This document shows positions 45,610-58,482 of a stretch of 64,000 nt of DNA, piece by piece (position 1 is the stretch's first letter; each line of letters begins with the position of its first letter). Below the pieces are notes generated by a model. That model was not told the DNA's origin. It did no database searches and worked only from the letters and a program-made list of their open reading frames with translations. A program made the position numbers and the translations under genes. Source of the DNA: Neonectria sp. B-13 (Eukaryota; Ascomycota; Sordariomycetes; Hypocreales; Nectriaceae). Where the stretch lies: assembly GCA_002682825.1 (NCBI GenBank), contig NOKP01000023.1, positions 763,778-827,777 of the forward strand. Direction: 5' to 3'.

Positions 45610-48600
45610 CTAAGCCATGAAATCGTCCTCAAGGCTACCTCGACCGCTGGGTTGATTCAGGTTGAGCCGCGTCGTCCCGCCCACAATGTCCTCCGTATCT
45701 TGAGCACCCGGGCCCGCAGTGTTCGACCGCACCTGTACCTTGACCTCCCCTTCAATTCCATCGACTTTGATAGTGGACACCGTAGTACCTCCAGGTGGAG
45801 GTCTGAGGTTGGGCTGCGGCGCAAGGTTGACGAGCTCGCGGAAGAAGTTATTTGCCGCTTCGCATCCATCCAACAACCATTTGAGGCAGATCGTTACCCG
45901 TTCTTTAGCGAACGGGTTATGGTCATCATACGCGCAGCAGTTGAGCAATGGCACAATTCCGTTGTACTTGACCATCTGCATTTGCACATCAGGGTTTCCG
46001 GGACTGCTCTGGCTTGGTGGCGGCTGCAGAAGTGTTGCGATAATGGTAAAGATTTGCCCTTTGATTCCAGACCAAGGGAACTTGTGAGCAGGCTCTTGTA
46101 GCGGCGGTGGCGGCGGTGAAGGGGAGAGGCCCTCGTCCGCGGTCGCATACGGGCGTTCGACCATCGGGTTAGCGCTATTCTCGCCCCGGGGTGATCGCTT
46201 GGGCAGTTCGATCAGAGGCTTCTTAGGTACGCCAGCCTCGAGCCCACTGAGGATTGTTATTAGATCGTACACGGCCTCCCATTCAATGAGCTTCGCCCTT
46301 GTGTCCATCATCTCAGCCACGGTCGTCAGGAAGTCGAGGTACTGAGCAAGGCCATCTTTCGCTCTTTCCATGTCCCAAGAGTCCACGGGGAACTCCGACG
46401 GGTCACAATTCTCCTCGCGGATCTGGGCCTGTAGGTGCATCAGAGCCGCACATTCGGGGACGATCCGGCTTCGAAAGAAACTGAAGAAAAAGTGCACCAG
46501 CTTGACGTCTCGAGTGTTATCCTTGGACTCTTGAGAGGACGGATTGTTAACTCGAGCTCGGAACATGTGGTTCACCAGTCGCAGCAAAACGGTTTGAGCG
46601 GGTGATATAATGTCCTTGGGTATCCGCAGAGAGTTCCAAGCGTAAGGTATCAAGGCACTGTGGTGGAGGGCTTCGATGATCTGGGTGGTGACTTGGAAGA
46701 TAAGAGACTGCTCATCCTTCTCCCAGACGGCAATAAACACCAGCATCTCTCGGAGCAGGCTCTTTCCACAGTCCAGGGCGAGGAACATTCTGCACCGGGT
46801 CTTTTGCAAGTTCTCGCCTGCTCGAGTAAGACCGGAACCAGCGTTGTCCAAAATGCACGACTTGACAATCATGTGCAACGCCTCGATTTGCTTAGGATCA
46901 AGAATGTTTGGCACCTCGGTCAGCAAGCCGGTCAACGGGCCTTCCCCGTAGGATTCGTCGTCGTCGGCTTCGTCATCATCCATCATATCCTCGACATAGT
47001 CATGGGCATAATCATGGTCATGGTGGTGGTGATGGTGGTGGTCGTGGTCATGTTCGTGGTCGCATTCACATTCGCACTCGTGGTCATGCTCGTGGTCGTG
47101 GTCGTGGTCATGGTCGTGCTCATGTTCGTGCTCATGTTCGTGGTCGTGCTCATGCTCATGGTCGTGTTCATGATCGTGTTCATGGTCGTGCTCATGTTCG
47201 TGCTCGTGCTCGTGCTCATGCTCATGCTCATGGTCGTGTTCATGATCGTGTTCATGGTCGTGTTCATGGTCGTGCTCGTGCTCGTGCTCGTGCTCATGGT
47301 CGTGCTCATGATCGTGCTCGTGCTCGTGATCATGCTCACAGTGGTGGCAGTGTTCATGGTCTGAAAGCTCCTCCTCAACAACGCCTGGTGGCGGTGAGTG
47401 GTCACCCCCATAAGAGTGAGCATAACGATGCACCAAATTGTTCCGGCAGTGCTCTGTGCGGCTCTGGGCGAATTCCACGGACGGCATCCCGACGACCCAG
47501 TCCTCGTAGTTAGGATCGCGAGCACGGAGCCACCAAGTATCAATCTCTCTGGACACTCGGCCATAGGCCCGGTCTTGCTCGAACTTGTCCGTTTCGTCTG
47601 GCTTCCATACCGGGTTGACCTTCTCGTCGCTGTTTCCCACATCACCCGGAACGTCCACGGATCCATCCGGGAGCCAGTTCCATGCCAGCGGTCGAATAGG
47701 TGCTAGGTTGCCAGGGGGTTTGTCTGCTTGGTTCTGTGCGTAATCCTTCAAGAGCTTCCTCGCAGTGTCGCACATCTTTGAGTTTCGGTCGAGCCAGTGT
47801 TGTACCTGTTGCTTTGCAACGTCGGGGCGGAACCCTGAGCCGTCGCCAACACCGTCCTCCGATCCGGAAAGGGCCCCGTCGTCATCGAAAAGCACATCGA
47901 ACCAAAAAGACATCTTGTTACGGTCGTGCTTGGCGGTCCAGTTATGGGCCTGCTGAAGAGAAGTTACAAGCAGCTTCTTGTCTGTAGATTGTTAGTCGAC
48001 ACAGACTTGCAGGTTTAGGTGTGTGACCTACATAGCTCTGTGATATCGCCGAGCTTCAATCTCTGAGTCTCATCCAAGATTTCGCCGTCATAGCCCTTAC
48101 TTGTGACATTGACGCAGAGGATGATCGTTTGGTAGACCATCTGGTCAAAATGGACCGCTGCACAGATATCTTGAGGTACCTCGGGCTCCGCATTAACGAG
48201 GAGATTCCGGGCAATATGCATGAGCTTGATGAGAGTCCCAAGATCTTCCTTGATGGAAGCATGGTTCATGACTATCAGAGCCGTGCTTTCCTGTGGAGTG
48301 ACTCCCTTATCCGGATCATTCAGGCTCGACAAAGGTCCAACAGATCTCGTGGTCAAGCTCGGGATAGCGGCAGCAAATATCCGTGTGAGCCAGATCCAGA
48401 TAGCGACGTTTCTCGAAAGCGCTTCGCTATGGGCGTTCATCAGCGTGGTTGCACTCTGCATCAAATTTGAATACTTACCGGGCCTTCCGCAACGTATGGG
48501 TCTTTTCCAGGGTCTTTGACACCATGGAGCTCACTCTGGCGGTTGTCTGAGGGCCCATGGGAGGCGACTGAGTGTAGTGCCCCTCGAGGCAGATGAGGGC

Positions 48601-48708
48601 AGCCGAAAAGCACCGCTCCTCGATGGTCTCGCCGGGCCCGTCGTCGAGACTGTCGGCCGGCATGGTGACATAGTCGGGTAAGCGCGTCATCGGGTCTTTG
48701 GTGGTCAT
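45610..48708 (-). CDS. Ataxin-10/Ctr86-like protein with large histidine-rich insert
   Basis: Exons 48708-48535, 48455-48032 and 47981-45610 join in frame to 989 residues. The flanks are helical and armadillo-like (LGTLIKLMHIARNLLVNAEP; KQIEALHMIVKSCILDN). The C-terminal segment NPFAKERVTICLKWLLDGCE, then ANNFFRELV, resembles the conserved ataxin-10 domain, found in fungi as Ctr86. Residues about 407-527 are an almost pure run of His alternating with Asp and Glu, ending in HHHHHHH and an acidic DMMDDDEADDDE. The DNA there is a long imperfect tandem repeat of GTC/GTG and ATG/CTC-type triplets. The tract could bind Zn, Ni or Cu; metal binding is inferred. Family assignment rests on the C-terminal motif and is moderate. 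The first intron (48534-48456) was chosen because it alone keeps frame with a normal length. Confidence 0.75.
47000..47345 (-). repeat. Coding triplet/hexanucleotide repeat for His-Asp/Glu tract
   Basis: Within the ataxin-10-like gene about 345 bases consist of alternating CAC/CAT with GAC/GAG codons. Units such as GAGCACGACCAT recur in irregular order, indicating past slippage or unequal exchange. The repeat keeps frames open on the opposite strand too, giving two long spurious plus-strand frames. Confidence 0.95.
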
Positions 48709-49636
48709 CTCAGATGTGCGATGCAGCACGGTAGGCAGGGTTGATCGGTGAGCCTTGATTTCTGGAATTTTGGTGGAGCGCCGGAAAATTTTGGCGGGGT
48801 TCGGGGTTGGTCAGCAACTTGAACACCTGAGGCGAAGATGAATTCGCGTTCGCAACTTGCCCAGGTACTAGAGTATGAGATCTGTGCCCCAGTAATAGAT
48901 GACCAAGTATAGTGTTGTACAGACAGAAATGCTCGCCATATCGGTGGCAATTTTCTCGCTTCTTTGCTTTGATTTCCGGCAGCTGCAGCCATTCACTCTT
49001 CACCTGGGACTGCTTCCCAGCCCCACACAACTATGGCAATGGGCTGCTTGTTTACCCTATAACCCTGTGTGGTCTATGTTTTTCGCGCCTTGGAATACCC
49101 TATTTGACCAGTTACTTTTCAAGGCTCCTATCCGAACTGTTTCACATGATACCTAACCCTGTGATGTCATCATGGTTGGTTGAGGGCTTCGTGCCAACCC
49201 GCCTACCCTATAGTCTTCACACTCACTGAGGTGGAAAACGGACAACCAGCGTGAGCCAATTGATTGGCCACTGGGACAGCAAAACCTCTCAGACTTATTG
49301 TTTCCATCCTGCTAATAAACAAACAAGCTCTCGCTTGGTTTTGTACTACAGAGTCAGTGTAAAGGCTTGCCAAAAGGCTCGTCGCTCAGATGTCTTCAAC
49401 CAATAGAAAGGTAGCATGAGGCCCACGACCCCTCCATCACGCAACGCTCAACCTTCAGCCTTGGTGGGGTAAAGTTCTGGTCAGCATTTGGGAATGAACG
49501 GAACCTCGCTGGCATTCTTCAAGCGACGATAGCATCTCCTTCCTCGACGTCTCCTCTGCAAACCAGCTTCCTCCGAAACCACACAAGCCCGCTTCGACCC
49601 GATCCAGATTCCGAGTCTACCGCCACAGCCGTCAAG
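48709..49636. promoter_or_regulatory. Divergent region, ataxin-10-like gene and MTAP
   Basis: About 930 bases separate two divergently transcribed genes and must hold both promoters. The middle is A/T-richer. The last 130 bases, C/T-rich, look like the leader of the phosphorylase gene. No further gene is seen. Confidence 0.45.
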
Positions 49637-50689
49637 ATGGGTGACCTTCCGACGACCTTTGACCGTACGTCAAGTGCCTCGCTCCCCTCCGTCATCCCCC
49701 TCCGCCAAGAGGAAGACAAACGGTGCTGAATTTTCTCACAGAGCCCGTCCACATCGCCGTCATTGGCGGAACTGGCCTTGGCCAGCTTGAGGGATTCGAG
49801 CCCGTTGCTGCCCTCAACCCCATCACTCCTTGGGGTGCGCCCGCGTCGCCGATCCAGATCCTCTCCCACAAGGGTGTCAACGTCGCCTTCCTCGCGCGTC
49901 ACGGCCAGTACCATCAATTCGCACCCCACGAGGTCCCCAATCGAGCCAATATTGCTGCCTTACGTCACATCGGCGTGCGATGCATCATTGCTTTCTCCGC
50001 CGTCGGGTCGCTGCAGGAGGAGATTAAGCCCATGGACTTTGTGGTGCCTGACCAGGTCATCGACCGCACGAAGGGTATCCGCCCCTTCACCTTCTTCGAG
50101 GGTGGTGTTGTCGGCCACGTCGGCTTCGCCGATCCTTTTGATGCGGGTCTTGCTAAAGTAGTCAAAACATGCGCGGAGCATATGGAGGGTGACGGCGTCG
50201 TTCTACATGAGAAGGGCACGGTTATCGTCATGGGTAAGCTCGCCCCCTGGAAAGCAATCTGGACATGATCTGACAGACAGGGCAGAGGGACCCCAGTTCT
50301 CGACCCGGGCCGAGTCGCACATGTATCGATCGTGGGGTGGATCGGTCATCAACATGTCGACGCTCCCAGAGGCCAAGCTCGCTCGTGAGGCCGAGATGGC
50401 CTACCAGGTGATTTGCATGGCAACCGACTATGACTGCTGGCACTCCTTTGAGGACGTCAACGTCGAGATGGTAATCAAATGCATGAAGTCCAATGGCGAG
50501 AACGCCAAGCGGCTGGTGGGCGGCGTGCTGGACCGGCTGGTGGAGCAAGAACACAGTGATCTGGTCCTGGCTAAGCACTTGCAGGGCACGTCGCAAGGCG
50601 CCGTCAAGTTCATGACCAAGCCCGAGGGACGCGGCCCTGAGGCAGTGAAGAACGTCGAGTATCTGTTCCCAGGCTTCTGGGAGGCATAG
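49637..50689 (+). CDS. MEU1: S-methyl-5'-thioadenosine phosphorylase
   Basis: The enzyme splits methylthioadenosine, the by-product of polyamine synthesis, into adenine and methylthioribose 1-phosphate for methionine salvage. Exons 49637-49664, 49742-50233 and 50286-50689 join in frame to 307 residues. The PNP/MTAP family markers are present: [12 protein letters not shown] (phosphate loop), [51 protein letters not shown] and [20 protein letters not shown], the last being the MTAP-type purine-specificity segment. WGG followed by NMS favours methylthioadenosine over purine nucleoside phosphorylase. The symbol follows the yeast gene name. Confidence 0.96.
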
Positions 50690-53600
50690 ATGAGATGGGT
50701 ACCGAGACTGCTGTTTCTGACAGGAGATGCTGAATAGACGCTGAAGAAGCGTTTTGGAATCCTGCAAGATACCTGTTACGTAGTCTTCGAATAGACACCG
50801 GATACAACCTAGATACTGATTAGACCCGAACAAGAGGGGGGTGAACCATCTGGCCTGTCACTTTTGGATGCAGCAACCACATACCTAGATTGGAATGGCT
50901 GTCTGGATCAGAGAGGGAATCCTGGCGAGCTGAACGACGGTCCAGAAGTTCGCGCTCCCCATCTGTTCCTCCTGTCCCAAACGGGAAGTCCAACATTGTT
51001 GCTCAACTAGCTTGCCAGCACCTCCCCTGAAGAATGGTGTGGAATATCCCCCTGGCCCATGACAGGGGCCTCTGCCTCCTACTGGGGCTTCGGCGCCCAA
51101 GACAAGTACTTCGTACGAATTCCCCGTCTACTCGTCTCTGTCTCTGGGGTCTTGGCGCTTTCTTTTCTCAGTTGTTTTCCCCACGGACCGGCATGTTTTC
51201 TCAGGACCTGCATCTGCCAACTGACGTGGCTCAGATGCGGCTCTAGAGCATCGATACGCTGTCGAGACCCACCGCACTGCATACAGAGAAGAATTTTTTT
51301 CTGGCTCTTTTGAAACAATGAATCAACTTGGTGTCGGTTGAAGTGGGTCAACCGGTGCGCGCAGCAAGACGGCCGCCCTGGGAGAAAACTCGACAAGCGC
51401 GCAGCACGTACTGGGGCCGCAACTAGTCGCTGGAGCCAAGCCTCGGTATCGGCAACGGGCCGTCGACTGGGCTCTCTGGAGTACCTCGAAGACCGGCTAG
51501 GGCCCGTGGCCATTTCATGCAGCCTACATTAGCATCGTGGGGAAGGGGGAGGAGCTTACATCACGCCGTCCAGCTACCATGCCGCGTCGATTTCACATCG
51601 CTGTCCTGGATCTAGCCACACCTCCTGAAACGGAATGGGCGGAATCGATAGCTGCATGCGCGCAGTGTCTTAAAGGCAGACAGCCCGACCGCGAACAGGG
51701 CATTCTTTCGCGTGTTGGGGTTGCACAAGACCACCTCCACGCCGAGGATGAAAGATGAAGAGTGCGGAAGCCTCTGCCGCGCCTATGGCAACACCAAGGT
51801 CGCCCGGGGGCATGCATTGGGGCGCACCGTTCGCTATGACCTGCCGCGGTTTGAGCATGTATAATGTACTATAGGGCGATTCGCTCCGAAATCATGGCAG
51901 CACATTGTCTCGGCCGGGTCCTCGGCCCAAAATAACCAAACGCACCCAAAAGGCTCCAAAGCCCTGCAGCTGGCAGCCTTGTCTTGTCGTTGTTGTCTCC
52001 CGCTCTTTCCTCCTTCGAAGCACGCTTCCAAGCACGCCCCAGCGGTGACTTGGTTGTCACGTCGGAAGCAACGCATTCCCACTTGATCCTGCTGATCCTA
52101 GACTGTCTGGTCCATCAGGCAGGCTGGGCATTTGATGGAGGATGCTCTTGTTGGTTCGCGCAGGGATCATGTGGTGGCTGGGCTGGCCGTTGTCGTATAA
52201 TGCTAATAATTGTCATATCGTTGTTGGTAGGAACTTTTATTCAGTTCTGCATTTTTGCGCTCTCATCCCCACCGCCTATCCTCCATGCTATAACATGTCG
52301 GGCACGGGCCGGCGGCCGGCAATATCAGCATTGACGTACTTTACGTGGGTGCATGAGGGCGTTAAACGTCAATGCGACCCAGGAAACAGCGGCATTGCGC
52401 AACATGCCGGCCTTGCGTCGTCAGTCCGGCCCGGGGCTCATTCGGTAGTTGGTATCCCGCGCCGAAGGGCTCGAGGTCAAGGCTTCGGCCGGACACGAGG
52501 CTCGAACATGGATCAGGCGGAGAGAGGGTCCCGACGGCACCGAGCTTCCCGCTACCTCCGGTCTCCGAAGAACCGTTGGCGCGAGTGCGATTGCAGCTGG
52601 GGAACTGGGAAAGACGAAGAGAGATAGCGATTAAATTGCCGTTTGAACCCTTAGCCTCTGGCGTCATCGTCAACATTAGCGTTCAGCGGGCAGTCAGAAC
52701 ACCTTGGGGTTGTAAAGGTTGTTTCCTCCCTCTAGCCTCGTCGAGCCAAGACACGGAACCCACCAAATGCGGGCTGGGAACTGGGCCTGACGCCAGTCTC
52801 TAGCGGGCTGCTATCCCTAGTGAGCATCTGTGATGATCCATCCTAAGCGGACATCCCCAGCGGACGTCCTCAGTGGGGTTGGGACCGGGCAGGGGACTCC
52901 ATCACTAGTAGGCGGCCCATGGTGGTTTTCGTGCCGTGCGCCAGTGGAGGCTAAAGTATATGCTGTCAGCTGTAAATGTAATACATCATTCAGTGTAGGT
53001 AGATGCCTGGAGACGCAGCCGACTGACCACTTGCTATCCATAGGCACTGCAAAGGGTCGCGTATGCTCCGTCCTGCTCCATCCTGCTCCATTCTGCACAT
53101 GTTCGGATGTTCCTGGGCAGTTGTGGGTGCGTGTGTGTGCGTGCCTCTTCCTTCGGCTGCGTAGCCGTGGAGCTTCTCGAGCGAGTCTGGCACAGCTGAC
53201 ATCCACCCGGTGCACTCTCGGCTCCCGCACGGAATGCAACTGCAGACATCTGCCGGTCCTACAGTACAGAAGCCTGAGCTGTCGGCACGCATAAAAATGC
53301 ACTCCAATGGTGAGATGTGAGGCACCCGGGCGAAGGCGCCGTGTCGTGCGCGGTCGAGGACGGACCGAAACACTCAGCACGCAGTCGTCGATCCCATCTG
53401 CGCGGCCGGACGGAGCTACCGGCCCCCTGTGAACGGGCCTCTGCGGACGAGCTAACCGAGGAACATCCAACTCGCTGGGGGCTGCTCCCCGGTGCCCAAA
53501 CACGAATAGCTCGTCGAGCCGGCGGTTGAGGATCGCCTGGAGCCAACATGAACTCGTTGGCTAGCGGGCGCTAGCTGTCAAATCCCACGTGGCATGTGAT

Positions 53601-55412
53601 GGGCAAAAAGCAACATGAGGTCCCCGATGAACACCCATGATTCTAATTCCGAAAGGGGGGTCGTGCCATTTGTGGTCTTCTTGGGAACACCCCATGGTAA
53701 AGGAGTGAAGACTAGTAAGCGACGGCGTAGGGGGGGGGCACCAGAATGTGTAATGTGCAACGTGCTATGTAGCCCTGAGTACTCCCAGAATCGCTGCACT
53801 GTGGTGGTTCTGCATGCTCATTTGTCGACCAGCTCGGTGACGTTGCCTCTGAGACCATGCGAGGCTTGGGGCTCGGACGAGGCGTGGCGGCATGGGCATA
53901 CATCGAACGGTGGCGGTGATGGTGGAGGTGGTGGTGTTGGAGGAGGTGATGTGATGTGGTGGTGGTTGTCGAATATCGCAATGTCTTGGAATCGGGCTTG
54001 CCTGAAAGCATGCGCCACGATAGGCCTGGAACTCGAATCGAGCCGCTCAGTCCTCTTGGGCAGCTCCTCCAGCATGTCGTGTTCCAGCACGCTCCAAGAC
54101 AGTTCGGAGCGCGCTGAGCTGATGTTGAGTCGGGAAATCCTAGCCCTTGAGCCATTATTCATCATCGCGTGTCCATTTGACCCGTCCGTGCCGGGTTTTT
54201 GCCTGGTTGAGGCTCTCCGTGCCGTACAGCGGGCAGCGGGCAGCGGGCCACGGACAACTCACAGCTTTGCAGCTCGTAAAAGTAGACAACGCAACCATGG
54301 CTGACAGCTTGACAAGGAGGACAGCTTCGGGCACGTCCGGGGCATACGGTCGCCAAGACCCGGTGCCCACCCTGGAAGCCTCCCTCTCTGGAGCAGAGCC
54401 GTCCCGTCGAAGACCGACGACGCGCCCCTGTCGGCCCGCAACCATGACTGGCCCACCCCTCCCCTTTCCCCAAGACATTCGCACCCCGCCAACCGCCAGG
54501 CGGTTGACAACGGTGACCTAGGCCTACCTACTGTAGCATGAAGTACAGAAGGCGCCCCCTACGTTACCATCGAATGGGAGAGGTCCGGTCCAGAGACACC
54601 TTGACTCCTTCACCACCCTCGGAGTCGAACCGATGAAGGTCTAGAGACTGAAGGTTGGAGACGAGTGGCTACCACTCTGTCGGGATAGCAAAAGACCCCT
54701 TCGATCGTCCATAAGGCTTTGCAGGCCAGCCAATGCCGCCGCAGGGGGAAATGAACAGCCACGATAGACCCGATCTCGTCCGCTTAGCCCCGTCCTCTTC
54801 CTGCCTGCACGGCGTGCTCGCTCGCCCACACGGTTGATAATCGCGATCTATCGGACCCCTAGCTCGGGTTCTCTTGGCCCTCGGGAGGATGAGTGCAGGT
54901 CAACTCGAGACTTCCCGGTTACCATGCCGTGGGAAATCCCTCCCGAAGCGGGTCAGCGTAAATCAGGATCAGCATGGATGATGGATGGGCTTGGGCGTCT
55001 GGTCCCGAGCTCGGATGGGTTTGTTGTTCATGCTCTGCTAGTGCGACTCCGGTCCATGTCGCTGGCGGGGAGGGTGAAGGGGATTCGAGGAAGCGGGAAA
55101 CGGGGGGCCGTCCCCCAACCAGTCTGCCAGGGATCGAGTTCTAACTTATGAGAGTTGAATGAGTTGGAACCGTTTACCGTCATCGGTTACCAGCCGCCGT
55201 CTGCATAGGCTTTGGTCTTGTCGATCACATACTGGAAAGGGACCTTGAAAGGTACGTAATTGGTACACTAGCCGTTAAGGCTGGCCCTGGCGGTTTACGG
55301 CATTGTGCAAGGGTCAGCCAATTCGGGACATGACTTTCCCCAAGCAAACCGAACCCCCGAGCTGGAGAGGCAGACGTTGAACTTTTCCCGATTGTGTCAT
55401 GCACCAAGCGAC

Positions 55413-55445
55413 CAGGGGTTAGGGGCTAGGGGCTAGGGGGGAGGG
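55413..55445 (+). repeat. G-rich GGGGCTA repeat, possible G-quadruplex
   Basis: Three near-identical GGGGYTA units are followed by a longer G run and GGGAGGG. At least four G-tracts of three or more lie within about 35 bases, the pattern for intramolecular quadruplex formation. One unit reads TTAGGGG, but the array is too short and too interior to be a telomere. Confidence 0.7.
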
Positions 55446-56191
55446 AGGGCATGACAGTGACATGTATGAATATGTAGGTAGGGTGGAGGGGATGCAGGTA
55501 AGGGTATGTTGGTAGGGGTCTCGCAACAACGTCACCCGTCAACCCCAGTGGAATAGACCATTATTTATCCAGCTATCATTCATGCCCGGGCAAGAGATGC
55601 CCTTGTTGTCGCCATAACAATGGCACTTATGTACGAGGGAACAACGAAGGGGTGGGAGGGACAAAAGCCGGTGTTTGATTTTCCGACGGTCTGGGTAACG
55701 GTCTGGGCGACTGTCCGTTTGCCTCGCTGTGTAAGGCAGGACAGGTAGGTAGGTATCTGTTCACATTGAGATATATCCCAGCCATGCACAAAAAGGAAAA
55801 AACATATAATCACTTCTTACATACTACGTATCAAACACCTTCCATCGCATCTCATCTGGTCCCATCCCGGACCCTGCCCCATCTTGCTGTGTCCTGTGTC
55901 CAGTGGCATTCTCTCGGCCCCTCCTCCTCCTTGCACGGTGGTCTCGCATCCCACGAAGAGGGCTGGCTGTCCAGGCCTTCCGCAGTCAGTTGTGTTCCCT
56001 GGGAGGCAGTACGATGGGAAGTAGACAGGGTTTGGTCGAGGATTGGATAATGGTCGGCAACTTGCAATATCGGTCCGCGATCTCGAGACCAACAACATGC
56101 AAATGCGCATCCCTACCCCATCGTAGCGCCCGAAACAGGCACCGCAGACAACCACCGCCTGGCTCTGGCGTCCCCTCCTCCCGGCGTTTCT

Positions 56192-56240
56192 CTGCAGTCT
56201 GCATTCTGCATTCTGCATTCTGCATTCTGCATCCTGCATG
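56192..56240. repeat. TCTGCAT heptanucleotide tandem repeat
   Basis: About five direct repeats of a seven-base unit with a degenerate first and last copy lie in gene-free DNA. The unit length is not a multiple of three, consistent with a non-coding context. Confidence 0.85.
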
Positions 56241-58482
56241 CAGCACACGGACTTGAATTCCTCAGGAGAGGCAGAGGAAGACACGCCCGTCTCCCCTGTC
56301 GGTGTCTCTGCTCTATCGACAGAAACTGCGCCACCGCAATGCAATCTCCAACCCACTTGAGCATGGCCACCCCCCCCTCCCTTTTTGGACCTCAATGTCC
56401 ATCCACTCCGACTCCAACTCCCCCATCCACATCGACTATGCACGTATCGTCGTACACCCACACTTCCCATCCCCCCCCCGTCGCGCCCTACCCCACCACA
56501 ACCATGTGACAGGCGGTTGAGATGCCCCAGTGATCTCTCTCTCTCTCTGTGTGTGTGTGCATGAGTTTGTGTGTGTGTACCGCACGGTGGTGAGGGGGGG
56601 AGGGGGATGGGGAATGGGGCAGACGGGGACAGACCCAGTTCCTGGTGCCCAGAGAACTGGACATCAACCAGCGGTCAAGCCAAAAGCTGGTACCGTTACC
56701 GTAGAGGGTATGTATATCCCCCGCGACTCCAGAATCAATGGGCATGTCCATTGCCTTGCCTGACCTCGGTATGCCCTCCCTCTCCTCGGCGCCGCGGTTA
56801 ACCCGAAATTTGCCTACTAACGCTGTGCCTACTAAGGCAAACAAACCAACGTCCGCTCTCACGACATCATCTTTAGCCCGCCAGACGTGGCGCTGGGCGT
56901 CCCTGCAATGGAGATCAAATCATTCATCACCTAGGCCCAGCTCGCGCATCGCACCCAATCAAGCTTTACGTCGAAACCACGCTATTCTCCTGCTTGTCAT
57001 GCTCTTGTCTCGCCCTTGTCTCCTCTTGAACCATGACGTGCATTCTGCCAGGACAAGGATGGGAGCGCCACTGCAGTGCAGCCGCCCTGATCGGGAATCA
57101 CGGCGAGTGGCTCAAGTGGCCCAGTCGTCGACCTCAGCGCCAAAGTGACCAGTCATCTCGTTAAAAGCCCCAAGCCGTAGACGATGTCAAGGGGAGAAGT
57201 GACAACAGACAGCCGACAGGCGTTGGCGAGGCCGCGAGGGACACGTGGATGTTGACGGAATGGCCCTCAGTTAAAACAGCAGAGCCTTTTGTCGATTCGG
57301 TGGGACCGTCCGTCGGCCTCGACGACGAGTCGACAACTCCGCTCACCTCATTCAGCCATTCCCACTCGTTTAGCGTGGCAGGGCGACAGGGCCATCATGA
57401 CAGCCGAAGCCGGACCCGTCTGGCCCCAGCTCCAAGTGGATCGTGAAGAAACACAATGGCCCATTGGGTTCTGCTAAGACGACAGCTGGGCCCTAGGAGA
57501 GTCAACTGCCCAGGGCAGGCCCGGTACTAGGGGCCAAAGGAAAGGACCAGTGCACCACGAATACCAGGCGCTAGTTTCGGAACTGGAGACTGCGAAGACG
57601 CCAACGCCCAGCAGAGAGACAGCCAAGAAAAAAAAGACTGGCAGTCCTGTCCTGACTGAGCCCACAGCCCGATGACAGAGAAGTGCAAAAGAAGGGTCGC
57701 TTCTTCCCCTTCCCCAGCAGCTGCGGGCCCCCATGTTACGGTACGGTACGGTGGAGGGCGGCCGTGTTGGAAGTAATGCCACCCTCCATGGATCGCCCTA
57801 ATGTAGGACGAACCACTTCTGGCCAGGCCCCGGCCGTGGCCAAGATTCGCCTCAAATTTCTTCTCATCCATCATCTCATCCTCCGGGGGGCGTGCCGAGT
57901 GTTTCGTTTCGTCCGTGATTCACTGCATCTGTTCTGCCTTCTGCTTGCTGCGACGCGACCAAAACAGCCAGGCTCGAGTTTCCTGCTTCCTAGTGCCTCC
58001 TCCCGGTGCCTCTCCCGATACCCTCTCTGGTCCTCGGTGGAGTGAACCACGCTTCCACGCCTCTCGCGCTTCCACGCTTCCACGCCCTCCCCGTCAGGTG
58101 TGAACCCCAGACGCACCTCAAGTCTCATCCTGCCGCGTCGCTCGCGTGTGCGAATCTCTCCTCTTTTGACTCGTTTCCGTTGATAGTGAACCATTGACTT
58201 CGAATATAGCTGTTGATTGCCTAAGGTATAAAAGCTCTCGCAGTGGTTGTTCCGGATCGCATGACCTTCCTTTCTCTCTCCACCACCACGAACGTCTTCG
58301 ATCCATTTGCGACGCAACGCAACCTTCCTCCTGCCGCAAACGTTGAGCCTCCGGGATCCGATCGCAGCATCCAGATCCGACCTGGCCCTCGGCCTCACGT
58401 TGCACCTTCGCTTCGCCACCTCTTCCTCCCAATTGACCAGTCACCGTCCCGCGAGGGCGAAGTCTTGTCGGAAACCGAGACC

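Larger units (their letters stand above)
50690..58482. other. 7.8 kb gene-free region
   Basis: I find no supportable protein gene. The GC content is high, so chance frames are long (for example 52817-53503 minus and 53615-54304 plus), but their composition is Arg/Ser/Pro/Cys-rich without domains. Features seen are a G-rich run with GGGGCTA repeats at 55413-55445, about five TCTGCAT units at 56192-56240, a CT/TG stretch near 56536-56578, and short GGTAC repeats near 57727-57746. The last 650 bases are C/T-rich and probably the methyltransferase promoter and leader. Long non-coding transcription is possible but not visible here. Confidence 0.5.

Noticed and set aside
46908..47513. Arg/Gly/His-rich 201-codon plus frame
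   Set aside because: It is the reverse strand of the His-Asp/Glu coding repeat and owes its openness to the repeat.
48454..48478. A 25-base intron (GTAAGT...AGAG) in the ataxin-10-like gene
   Set aside because: It preserves frame but is far too short for a fungal intron. The 79-base intron 48534-48456 also preserves frame with normal sites.
53615..54304. 229-codon plus frame in the gene desert
   Set aside because: Includes a Gly-rich repeat and random-looking sequence; the opposite strand is open as well. No splice partners or domain.
54610..54700. tRNA-like sequence on the minus strand (GGTTCGACTCC T-loop)
   Set aside because: The T-arm has only four pairs plus a mismatch, the acceptor ends do not pair, and no anticodon arm can be placed.
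55413..55445. Telomere repeat array
   Set aside because: Only one TTAGGG occurrence within GGGGCTA units, about 33 bases in total; not a telomere or a convincing interstitial telomeric array.
58261..58482. N-terminal extension of the EgtD-family protein from the ATG at 58261
   Set aside because: The 74 extra codons are Pro/Ser/Arg-rich with no family similarity, follow a C/T-rich leader, and the later ATG has the better context.
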